Shown here: piece by piece, positions 48,367 to 59,412 of the stretch | Numbering within the stretch: the stretch's first letter is position 1 | Layout of the letters: each line of letters begins with the position of its first letter | Assembly: GCA_026874595.1 (NCBI GenBank) | Contig: CM049306.1 | Location: 96,339,642 to 96,403,641, forward strand | Direction: 5' to 3' | Length of the DNA: 64,000 bases | DNA from: Sipunculus nudus | Lineage: Eukaryota; Annelida; Sipuncula; Golfingiida; Sipunculidae | Notes under the pieces: generated by a model | Told to the model about the DNA's origin: nothing | The model's input: the letters and a program-made list of their open reading frames with translations, nothing else | The model's database searches: none | Translations under genes and position numbers: made by a program

Positions 48367-51022
48367 TTTTTAGCTCAGCTGACTATAAGTCATCTGAGCT
48401 ATAGTCGTGGTCCATTGTCCGTCGTCCGTCCGTCTGTCCGTCCGTCCGTCCGTCCGTCCGTAGATGTGGCACGTTTTGAAACCGTAAGACCTAGGAATCC
48501 AAAATTTGGCATAATGTTAGATGTCCCCAAGATCTCCTACCAAGCCGAAAACTGGGTCTTTGCGACTTTGTTCCTTTGAGAAATTAAAGAAAAATCTCAA
48601 TTTTTTATTAAAAACCTATTTTTACACTTCAGGACTGCCTAATATCAAAACCACTCATCTGTTTTTCCTCATATTTACCATAGTTATTCCTCTATATAGT
48701 TCCTATGTACATGCCAGAAATTATGTCTGTATTATAAAAATTTAAAAAGTTATGGGCCCAAACATAATGCATTGTGTAAAAAATCAGGAAAGATATTTGA
48801 TCACTTAACACAAAATATGTTAAAGCTATAAACTTTTTTTCCAGTAATATAACTTTAATTAATCAAAATTAAATTGTATACCCAAAATTAGATCAAAATC
48901 TTTTAAATTTTTTAAAATATTAACAAAAATAAAAAATTGGTACCTTAAATTTTGCCCAACTTTGACCATGGCACGTTTTTTTCCTGTAAGTACTGTGGAT
49001 TTAATTTTCACAGCATGTTTTTTTTAGCATTTTGTCTGTAAACACCAAAAATTTGAAACCAGTTGATCAAAAACTGTAGATTTTATTCAAGCTTTCAAGC
49101 ACCATGTAACATATTGTTTACATCAAACTAGTGTCATGCAGTTTGCAAGTGATCAGCTCCCCAACTTCAGCTCTCAGTTCCTAAATTTTGGCATACAATT
49201 AGATGTCTCAAAATTCCCCTACCATGCCAAGAATTTGATCACTAGGACTTAATACCTTCGAGATATTAATGAAAAACTTCATTTTTCCATTAAAAACCCA
49301 TTGTTACACTTCAAGACAGCCTAATATCAAAACCACTGATCTGACTTTAATCATATATAATATACATATTTTTCTATATATTCTCTATGCACATGTCAGA
49401 AATGATGTCAGTATTGCGTAATTGTTTTAAGTTATGGGCCCAAACATAATGCACTTTGTAAAAAATCAAGAAATATATTTACTCCCTTAACAAGAGGATT
49501 GCTGAAGCTAGAGATTTTTTGTCAGGGATGTAACATTATTTAATCAGGATTCAATTGAATACCCAAAATTAGTTCTGAATTTTTCAAATTGTATAAGTTA
49601 TTAGTATAAATATAAAATTAGTACCTTAAATTTTGCCCAACTTTGACCATGGCATGTTTGTTTCCTGTGAGTACTGTTGATATGATTTTCATATCATGCA
49701 CACAAAACGATTTCAGCTTTTTAGTTTGAAAAGCTGAAAGAAATTGGCCAAAAATTGTAGCTTTTATTAATGTTTTTATGAGACCATGTCAGACCTTGGC
49801 TCTCTATAGCACCTCTTGAGTCACCTGTATGTTGACCTGGTTGAACTTTCAGCAAATTATGCATGCTTGAGGTGAGACATAAACTGGGGCGTCCAGGCAG
49901 CTTATTATATAATGGCCAGCCACAGTTGATCTAGGTGTCCAACCCAACTCATCTAGTAGTTTTAACCAACAACATAACAATAAACAATAAATTAATAAAT
50001 TTTTATTGGTTTTTAATAACAAATTAAAGAAAAATAGAAAAGGAATTTGTTAGTTGATAATAACAGGAAATTAACTTGCAGCTACCGATGATATAAGAAT
50101 CTTGTATCGATGGATAGAATGTCATGTATTCCAAATAACACCATGCAGTCACCCTATGGTATTTTTCAGTTCAATTTAAATGATAAAAAAGTAAATCATA
50201 TTTTTCATTACTAATCATTAGGGATCATATGAAGGAAATTAATGATAGACAAAGATGCAGTTGATAATATTATTATCTAGATTCCTACTGTGTCTATAGT
50301 TAGTACATTAATGTGAAATTAGTCCAAAATAAATATATTACATCTTTTTTTAATATAAATAAAAGCCATAAAACCAGGTACTTATGATCATTATTTAAAT
50401 GTGTGAATTTTGTATATTCTGGATTCTCAACATCATTGTTTGGTGAAAACTGAATAAATACCAGACATGGTGCGATTACTTTGCAATTGTATTTAAACAC
50501 GAATATGAATATGTACTCCATTATAAAATTTCTTTCATAAGAATGGGAATTCAGGTAAAAATGAAAGTATATGAATACCAGTGCAAATATTTTCAAAATG
50601 TATTAATGAATGCAGTCATGAATATATTCTTTAATATTATTTTAATAATCATTTCAGTCATATTTTATTTGAAAAAATCATACTATTCTCTTATTATTTT
50701 TAATAAAAATTATATTTAGGACAATATTTGTAATTTTTCTAATAAATAGTTAAACTCTTATATTATATGTTCTGCATATATTAGTTATATGGCCAAGTCA
50801 AAATCTGTGTGACAATCCCACTCCATTTGTTAATGAAATAAATGAAATTAATCCTCTTTCCTGTCTCCAAAGGTACTATCAAAATCATACATAAGCTAAA
50901 CAACAACAACTCATAATACAGCTTATTTTTATTACCATATAAAACCAGCATGTGCCTCATTTCTGAATCATATTTTTTATCATATATATCAGCTGAGCGC
51001 CGTGACCCATAGGTCCCTTGTT
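48367..51022 (+). mobile_element. Family A element (subfamily 2), uninterrupted copy
   Basis: Ends TTTTTAGCTCAGCTGAC and GTGACCCATAGGTCCCTTGTT. It carries the empty site for family D at 50,640/50,641 (TTTAATATTATTTTAATAAT). A second family A element starts 4 bp after its end. Confidence 0.85.
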
Positions 51023-51490
51023 CATTTTTAGCTCAGCTGACTATAAGTCATCTTTTTGGTGTGTGGGCAGATAATGACCAGTTACAGATCGAGATCATGT
51101 TTCGTCCTGGTTGACCTACTTTTGACTGTTTTACGGCTCCTAAACTTAGAAAATTTCATGAAAAATAGAAATTTTCATGAAAAATACACATGTACGGCCT
51201 TTTTTTCGCAATGCTTGCAGATATTGGCCTGATTTTTGGTGTGTTGGCAGATAATGACTAGTTACAGATTGAGTTTGGGTTTCGTCCCAGTTGACCTACT
51301 TCTGACTGTTTTACGGCTTCTGAACTTAGAAATTTCATGAAAAATGGAAATTTACATGACAAATACACATGTACAGACTTTTTTTCGCAATGCCTGCAGA
51401 TATTGGCCTGATTTTTGGTATGTGGGTAGATAATGACTAGTTACAGATCCAGTTTGCATTTCGTTCCAGTTGACCTACTTTGACCATTTT

Positions 51491-51890
51491 ACCGCAAATC
51501 CACCTCGTCATCTGTGAACAATATTTCTTTATCCTCCATGATCAGTCTTTCCAAATCAAACATAGCATCTACCTCATCTACGGTCAGATTTCCTAACATA
51601 TCCTCAGTATATTCCTCGTCTGTACCTTCGTACGCCATGATTGTCTTAGTACAGGGGTTGCCTAGCAATACTGAGAGAATCACGCGAGTTGTCACGAAAT
51701 ACGCGAGACTCGTGTTCGGAGCAACTCGGATACAGCCGAGGTGCTCCGAGAGAGGGGGGCATAAGGCTGGCCCTAGGGAGCCAGATCAAAGAGGTTCCAC
51801 AGCTTGTGCCAGGCTTGTTATCAAGATCGTAAGCAACATGGGACATGCCCCGCTATGCCAGTACCGACTCCTCTCTAATTATACCTCCAT
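51491..51890 (-). pseudogene. Inserted gene fragment: promoter and first exon-like piece
   Basis: It interrupts a 179-bp monomer, with TTTTAC on both sides. On the minus strand an ATG at 51,638 opens a frame (MAYEGTDEEYTEDMLGNLTV and on) that is strongly acidic and ends after VDLR. Its stop codon is supplied by the surrounding repeat. GTTGCCTAGCAATAC, a one-mismatch RFX X-box, lies about 20 bp upstream of the ATG. The composition is GC-richer than the host repeat. The source gene is not recognised; capture by the element or a separate insertion are both possible. Confidence 0.45.
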
Positions 51891-52688
51891 GGTTTTACGG
51901 CTCCTGAACATAGAAAATTTCATGAAAAATAGAACTTTTCATGACAAATACACATGTAAGGACTTTTTTTCGCAGTTCCTGCAGATATTGGCCTGATTTT
52001 TGGTGTGTTGGCAGATAATGACTAGTTACAGATCGAGTTCGCGTTTTGTTCCAGTTAACCTAGTTTGACCGTTTTACGGCTCCTGAACATAGAAAATTTC
52101 ATGAAAAATAGAACTTTTCATGACAAATACACATGTACAGACTTTTTTTTGCAATTCCTGCAGATATTGGCCTGATTTTTGATGTGTTGGCAGATAATGA
52201 CCAGTTACAGATCGAGTTCGCATTTTGTTCCAGTTGACCTCCTTTTGACCATTTGACGGTGCCCTAACATAGAAAATTTCATGAAAAATATAAATTTTCA
52301 TGACAACTGCACGTGAAGAGACTTTTTTTCGCAATGCCTGCAGATACGGGCCTGATTTTTAGTGTGTTGGCAGATAATGACCAGTTACAGATCGAGATCA
52401 CGTTTTGTCCTGGTTGACTTATTTTTGACCTTTTGACGGATCCTGAACATAGAAAATTTCATGAAAAATAGAAATTTTCATGAAAAATGCACATGTACAG
52501 ACTTTTTTTCACAATGCCCACAGATATGGGCCTGATTTTTGGTGTGTGGGCAGATAATGACCAGTTACAGATTGAATTCGCGTTTGGTCCTGGTTGACCT
52601 ACTTTTGATTGGTTTACGGCTCCTAAACATAGAAAATTTCATGAAAAATGAAAATATTTACATGACAAAGGTACATGTACAGCCTTTT

Positions 52689-53351
52689 TTAGCCCTCAGC
52701 TCATAGGCTGATGGGCTATTGTCATCACCCAAGCTGTCCGTCTGTCCGTCAGTCGGGCCGTCAGTCTGTCTGTCCGGCATCGGTCTGTCCCTCGTCCGTT
52801 AACTTTTACCTTGTGAGCACGATATCTTTAAAAGGATTCACCGTTGGAATTTCATTTCATCAGTGAAGATGTATATCGAAAAAATCTCAGTCATGTTCGA
52901 AGATGGGTGACCTTGACCCATTTTTCTACATTTTAGAGCTGATTATAGAAAAACACTCAGAAGCTTATATCTCAGGAACCATTGTGTGAATTTTCACAAA
53001 ACTTACTATGATCATTTGGAATGATGGTTTGTAAGTGCTGCACAATTTTAGTGGCACCACCTACAATTTCTGATTTTTTAATCAATTTTTATCTGATTTT
53101 TCAATTTTGGCCTTTTGTGCAGGATATCTCCAAAGGTATTCAACACAGAAACCTCATTTCTTCAGTGCCATTGCATGATATTTACAAAATCTTGGTCAAG
53201 TTCAAAGATGGGTGATCTTGATCTATTTTCAAGGTCACAGAGTGTAGTATAGAAAAAAACTTGGAAGCATTTGGTGGATTGTTATGCAACATGGTACATA
53301 CCTCTCCAATTTAAATTTATAACTAATTATCAGCTTTTGCTAATATTCTAG
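52689..53351 (+). mobile_element. Family C element inserted in a monomer T-run
   Basis: It starts TTAGCCCTCAGCTCATAGGC and GTCCGTCTGTCCGTC, and ends GCTAATATTCTAG. Other monomers read ACTTTTTTTCGCAATG here; this one has CCTTTTTT before and TTTCGCAATG after the element. It contains one diverged GGTGGCACCACC-like site at about 53,051. Confidence 0.7.
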
Positions 53352-53782
53352 TTTCGCAATGCAGTGCTTACAGATACTGGTTTAATGTTTGGTCTGTGGG
53401 CGCATAATGACCACTTACAGATCGAGTTCGCGTTTCGTCCCAGTTGACCTATTTTTGACCATATGACAGATCCTGAACATAGAAAATTTATGAAAGACAG
53501 AAATTTTTATGAAAAATGCACATGTATGGACTTTTTTTCACATTGCCTGCAGATACAGGCCTGATTTTTGGTGTGTTACTTGATAATAACCCGTTACAGA
53601 TGGAGTTTGCATTTTGCCCTTGTTGACCTACTTTTGACCATACGACACCTCCTGAACTTAAAAAATTTTACAAAATTTAACAAATATTTCTAATTTGCTC
53701 CAGGTGGGGGCATTTGTGTCATTCCGACACATCTAGTTATCATATATAACAGCTGAGCGCCGTGACCCATGGGTCCATTGTT

Positions 53783-54657
53783 GTATTGTATCACAGTAGG
53801 TTACAATGATTAAAGTGCACATTTTGTCCACAAAGTGGTGTATTGCCGTAAAAGTGTGGATGTTCATAAGATGAGGTTTTCCTAACTTCAATAGAGTAAA
53901 AACTTTGTATTCTTTTCACAAGGTGTGAAATTGAATATTAATTTCAGTATTGTATTATTGCTGAGATTGTATTTAGCATAATTATATTGTTTCTCCCTCA
54001 TCCAACCAACAGTGTTTACACCTGATTTTAACAGGGGATTTTTTTTTACCAAATTTACGGAATCTTTCCTTCTAGTTAATAAAATTAGGCATGTACTGAA
54101 AACGCCAATGTACAATACTATTTTGATTCAAGTGATTCGAGGAATAATCTTGTAGATGCCCATTGTGGCATTATGTTCTTATAAGCAATATTATCTTATA
54201 AAAATAATTTTTCTTTAAATTCAGTTTAAACATTTTGTGATATAAAAAATTATAAAATAAATATGTGTATGCATAATTTGACAAACTATGGATAATCAGT
54301 GATGCAACTTACAATTATGAATGAACATATATTTTCAGATTTTTTATTGCAAATTTAAAAAATTTACATGAAAAAATTGAATCTGATAAACCTATTAATG
54401 CCAAAAATGGATATGCTAAAAAATAGGGTTTAAACTAAACTTAAAACCATTATTATAAAGTGAAATAAAGGTGTCAGTCCTTTCTGTCCACCTGTCTGTC
54501 CATCTATAAATATTTCATATGCAACACAGTATCTCAAAACTGTTACTGTTTTTTTATGGCAGTCTTGTCAGAGTATTAGTTTTGCAATCATATATTTAGA
54601 ACTTTTTGCATTTGCTAAATTTTTCAAACTTCAGCTGAGCATCATGACTCATGGGTC
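53783..54657. other. Short interval between family A copies
   Basis: AT-rich, no gene seen. At 54,633-54,659 it ends with a family A right end (CAGCTGAGCATCATGACTCATGGGTCCCT) that abuts the next family A start. Confidence 0.6.
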
Positions 54658-57091
54658 CCTTTTTAGCTCAGCTGACTGTAAGTCATCTGAGCTATAGCGA
54701 TCACCCTTTGTCCGTCATCCGTCCGGCCATCCGGCCATCTGTCTGTTAACAAGGTAAAAATTGTAACCACTGCACTTGGAATCTTCTTACTTGACATCAA
54801 GGGACGTCCATAAAAAATCTCCTTGGAAACCTGAAATAAAGTGTCTGTTACCCATATTCTTCAAGCTATGGGGCTCCGAAGTACCCCCCAGAATAATGAA
54901 AAATTTGATACAAAAGCTCAAATATCTAAACAACTAATGCATTGATCACCATGATTCTTTGCATGGATATGGATCATGAAGTGTTTCATTAGTTTTTGAA
55001 GACTGGTGGCGCCAACTGTATTTTTTCCGATTTTTTTTCCCTCTATTTTTGAGACCTCAAAAGATGCCGTCATGTGTTAACAGGGCATAAATTGTAACGG
55101 TTGGACCTGGAATCTTCTCACTTTACATCCAGAGAGGTCCATAAAAAAGACTTCTTGGAAACTTGGAATTAGGTCTCTGCAACCCATATTCTTCTAGCTA
55201 TGGGGCTCTGAAGTACCCCCCAGAATAATGAAAAATTTGATACAAAAGCTCAAATATCTGAATAACTAATGCATTGATCACCATGATTCTTTGCATGGTT
55301 ATTGATCATGGAGTGTTTCATCAGTTTCTGCAGACTGGTGGCGCCACCTATATTTTCTTTATTTTTTATGATTTTTTTCTCTATTTTGAGACCTTAAAAG
55401 ATGCTGTCATCTGTTAACAGGGCACAAATTGTAACCGCTTGACCTGAAATCTTCTAACTTTACATCCCAATAGGTCCATGAAAAGTCTCCTTGAAAACCT
55501 AGAATTAGGTCTCTGTTACCCATATTCTTCAAGCTATGGGGCTCCAGAGGACCCCCTAGAATAATGGAAAATTTGATACTAAAGCTCAAATATCTAAACA
55601 GCTAATGCATTGATTACCATGATTCTTTGCATGGATATGGATCATGAAGTGTTTCATTAGTTTTTGAAGACTGGTGGCGCCAACTGTATTTTTTCCGATT
55701 TTTTTTCCCTCTATTTTTGAGACCTCAAAAGATGCCGTCATGTGTTAACAGGGCATAAATTGTAACGGTTGGACCTGGAATCTTCTCACTTTACATCCAG
55801 AGAGGTCCATAAAAAAGACTTCTTGGAAACTTGGAATTAGGTCTCTGCAACCCATATTCTTCTAGCTATGGGGCTCTGAAGTACCCCCCAGAATAATGAA
55901 AAATTTGATACAAAAGCTCAAATATCTGAATAACTAATGCATTGATCACCATGATTCTTTGCATGGTTATTGATCATGGAGTGTTTCATCAGTTTCTGCA
56001 GACTGGTGGCGCCACCTATATTTTCTTTATTTTTTATGATTTTTTTCTCTATTTTGAGACCTTAAAAGATGCTGTCATCTGTTAACAGGGCACAAATTGT
56101 AACCGCTTGACCTGAAATCTTCTAACTTTACATCCCAATAGGTCCATGAAAAGTCTCCTTGAAAACCTAGAATTAGGTCTCTGTTACCCATATTCTTCAA
56201 GCTATGGGGCTCCAGAGGACCCCCTAGAATAATGGAAAATTTGATACTAAAGCTCAAATATCTAAACAGCTAATGCATTGATTACCATGATTCTTTGCAT
56301 GGATATTAATCATGAAGTGTTTCATCAGTTTTTGCAGACTGGTGGAGCCACCTGCATTTTTTTTATTTTTTTACGATTTTTTTTCTCTATTTTAGATATT
56401 AAAAGATGCCGTCATCTGTTAACAGGGAACAAATTGTAACTGCTGGACCTGGAATCTTCTAACTTTACATCCCGATAGGTCCATGAAAAGTCTCCTTGAA
56501 AACCTAGAATTAGGTCTCTGTTACTCATATCCTTCAAGCTATGGGACTCCGAAGTACCCCCCAGAATATTGAAAAATTAGATATAAAAGCTCCAATATCT
56601 GAACATCTAATGCATTGATCATCATTCTGGGAGGCCCATGAAAAGTCTCCTTGGAAACCTGAAATTAGGTCTCTGTCACCCTTATTGTCCAAGCTATGAG
56701 GCTTAGAAGTACCCACCAGAATAATTGAAAATTTGATACCAAAGTAGGGCACAAATCATAACCATGGGGCCCAGAATCTTCTAACTTGACATTCTGAGAG
56801 TTCCTCAAAAGTTCTCCCCAGAAACCTGAAATTGGGTCACAGTGACCAATATTCTCAGAGTTTTGGGATATGTTTAAGCACCCCAGAAATAATGCGAAAT
56901 ACACACAAATTGCCAGATTCCTCATGAAAGGCTGGTTGGATTGTCATCATATTTGTTGTGCTTATGGGTCTTGATGAACTTAAGCTAATATGCATTAACA
57001 ATGATGCCACCTGTCTTAATTGGTTATCTGTGCAAGGACATATTATCAACATGTCAGTCGGCTGAGCGTCATGACCCACAGGTCACTTGTT
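54658..57091 (+). mobile_element. Family A element with about 334-bp monomers
   Basis: The left end is TTTTTAGCTCAGCTGACTGT and the right end GGCTGAGCGTCATGACCC, ACAGGTCACTTGTT. It has monomers with GGTGGCGCCACC (55,337 and 56,005) or variants. A 668-bp piece is duplicated without visible difference (about 54,955-55,630 and 55,623-56,298). Confidence 0.82.
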
Positions 57092-58420
57092 TTAAATATC
57101 TATGGTACCAACAACCAATCAGGCCCCATGACCAGTTTAGAGAAAGTGGGAAAAATAAACTTCTCAGATTTGATTAAGGCATGGGGATGCAACACTAAAG
57201 TAACCCCAGGACAATGTCCAGGTGATAATGATGTATCTGCAGAGAGAGTTTGGTGGCAATGGGAGGTGTATCAGTAAAGTTGAGAGACGAATATAGCTTG
57301 GACCGTGCCCAAATCCTCAAATCATAGGAGAATAATGTCTCTTGTATTTATCAGAATACCTCTATAAAATTATCAATGAGGAGACAAATATAAGTATATA
57401 GGAGCTATTACATACTTGATAAAAATACCACTAAGATTTTCTTTTATACCTTATTGCTAAAGGTAGAAAAAGTTATCTGCTTTATTGTCTAAGTAAGTAA
57501 AGGAACATTACTGCTGTTGCTATCAAATTCCACACAGGACCCCCATACAAGAAGCCTGTGGTTTATAGCTTGATGGTCCGGCTGTGCCAAGTAATAAAAC
57601 TATGGTATAAACCTGTGCCAATCAGGGGACGTGACAGTAACCAATAAAAACCTGACTGGTCCAACCATGATCATTTAGGAAATACTGAAGTGGAAAATAG
57701 GAGGTCAGTGAGTGCGGAGTGATTTATACCACTACGAGACTCCATATAGATAATTTTTAAACGACCCATAATGCCTTGTAATGCATCCTTGATGTGAACG
57801 TGAGTGCTCAAGGTTTTTATCTGAGGGAATTTTGCTTGACTTTATGGCTTGTTGGGTAATATAACTGTTTTGAAAAAAGATGGTTTAAAACTTTATTATT
57901 AAAATCAATATCAAGATGTTTTTGTAGTTTATTAAAGATTAACACCCATGTTTTCCTATTTTGGGCAAAAATAGATGACAGTTAAGAACTGCATGTCCTG
58001 TGATAAAATGAAGTTTATCCTCTTAGTGTCTGTTTCAATATATGTTAGCCACATAACTAGCTGTATTTGATTTAGAATTCCTATTTCATCAAATTTTGTT
58101 TCAAGTTCTCATCAAAGTAAAAATTTGTGTGTTGCTTCAAACTCTTTGCCCTCTGCTCTGAAAAAAAACTTTACATTTTCCCGAAGTTGTGCCTGATTAT
58201 TAAGTTTTTACACTGTGTTCATGGTAATGGTCTTTTCTGGGCAGATGGTTCAGATGGCTTCATTAACAGTTATTTCTTCATTAATTGTCAAAGTATGGTT
58301 GAAACACCTACCAGTTACTGATGCAAGTTATATGTTCACTTTCTGCTGTTGTGATTCAAAAAAGGTTAATTTCATTCTAAAATGTAAAAGTTTGAAGATA
58401 AATGAAGATATTAAAACTCA
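57092..58420. other. Intron or intergenic segment, nothing firm
   Basis: No exon with convincing protein similarity was found on either strand. An 85-codon frame ending at 57,277 starts inside the family A tail and is not supported. Confidence 0.4.
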
Positions 58421-58430
58421 AATATATTCA

Positions 58431-58725
58431 GCCACACTGCCAGAGTGATTGAAAAAGTCAAATGGTTAGCTTTGGCCTTCACCAATCTTCACTCTGGTAG
58501 AGCATTTGACAAAGTTAAGCTAATAGCATGGTCTTCATCAAGCTTCACTCTGCCAGAGTGTTTTGAAAAGTCTAGTGGTGAAGCTTTGATATAACCTAGA
58601 TTCACTCTGCCAGTGTTTTACAAAGTCAATTGGTAAGGTTTTGTCTACTCCAAGCTTCACTCTGCCAGAGTGTGTAAAGTCAGTTAGTAGGCCTTTGTCT
58701 GAGCTTCACTCTGCCAGAGTGTTCG
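58431..58725. repeat. Tandem repeat built on the inverted repeat CACTCTGCCAGAGTG
   Basis: Copies lie at about 58,434, 58,488, 58,547, 58,604, 58,659 and 58,707, the intact ones reading CACTCTGCCAGAGTG, a 7-bp stem around one base. The unit is about 50-60 bp with AAGTC-A-TGGT and AAGCTTCACTC spacers. Confidence 0.75.
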
Positions 58726-59069
58726 GTCCAATTTTTTTTTTAGGAGACCCACAGGGATTAACATTTCTGTCTGAAAAATCTGCTAGCAGTAGACATGGCC
58801 ATCTTATAAACTGTGTCCTATGTCTGGAAAAGACCAGTCCTGCAGGGGCACCTGTTGGCTGGTAAAATTAATAGAGATCATGTAAGTACACACCTGCTCT
58901 ATTGATTGGGCAGGAAACATGAAATGACATTTCCATCATATTCTGCAATGATAAACTCCAATGTAGGAGCATGATGACATTTCATGAAATAACACAGTGA
59001 TAAAATAACCATGCTCAGGATGGAAAGCAATATGTCACAGGTGCCCGTTGGAGCAGTTTTACTTAATCA

Positions 59070-59412
59070 GATATGTTATGGCAGTTTAAATTAATTGGAT
59101 ATGTTATGGCAGTTTAAATTAATTAGATATGTTATGGCAGTTTAAATAAATTGGATATGTTATGGCAGTTTAAATTAATTGGATATATTATGGCAGTTTA
59201 AATAAATTGGATATGTTATGGCAGTTTAAATAAATTGGATATGTTATGGCAGTTTAAATTAATTGGATATGTTATGGCAGTTTAAATTAATTGGATATGT
59301 TATGGCAGTTAAAATTAATTGGATATGTTATGGCAGTTTAAATTAATTGGATATGTTATGGTAGTTTAAATTAATTGGATATGTTATGTCAGTTTAAATT
59401 AATTGGATATGT
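59070..59412. repeat. Minisatellite, 28-bp unit, about 12 copies
   Basis: The unit is GGCAGTTTAAATTAATTGGA plus TATGTTAT, highly uniform with single-base variants (TTAAATAAATT, TTAAAATTAATT). The stop-rich AT sequence is non-coding. Confidence 0.92.

Larger units (their letters stand above)
51026..53782 (+). mobile_element. Family A element with an array of about 179-bp monomers
   Basis: The left end is TTTTTAGCTCAGCTGACTAT and the right end ACAGCTGAGCGCCGTGACCC, ATGGGTCCATTGTT. The monomer has CCTGATTTTTGGTGTGT; copies begin near 51,230, 51,408, 51,993, 52,171, 52,351 and 52,530, with spacing 178-180 bp. Two insertions interrupt it: an unrelated 400-bp segment and a family C element. Confidence 0.8.

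Noticed and set aside
6751-56340. Regularly spaced palindromes considered as a CRISPR-like array
   Set aside because: The repeat is 12 bp within conserved 280-340 bp monomers, with no unique spacers, in an animal-type genome.
58641-58865. 74-codon frame across the CACTCTGCCAGAGTG array
   Set aside because: Its start lies inside the tandem repeat and the codons simply read the repeat unit.
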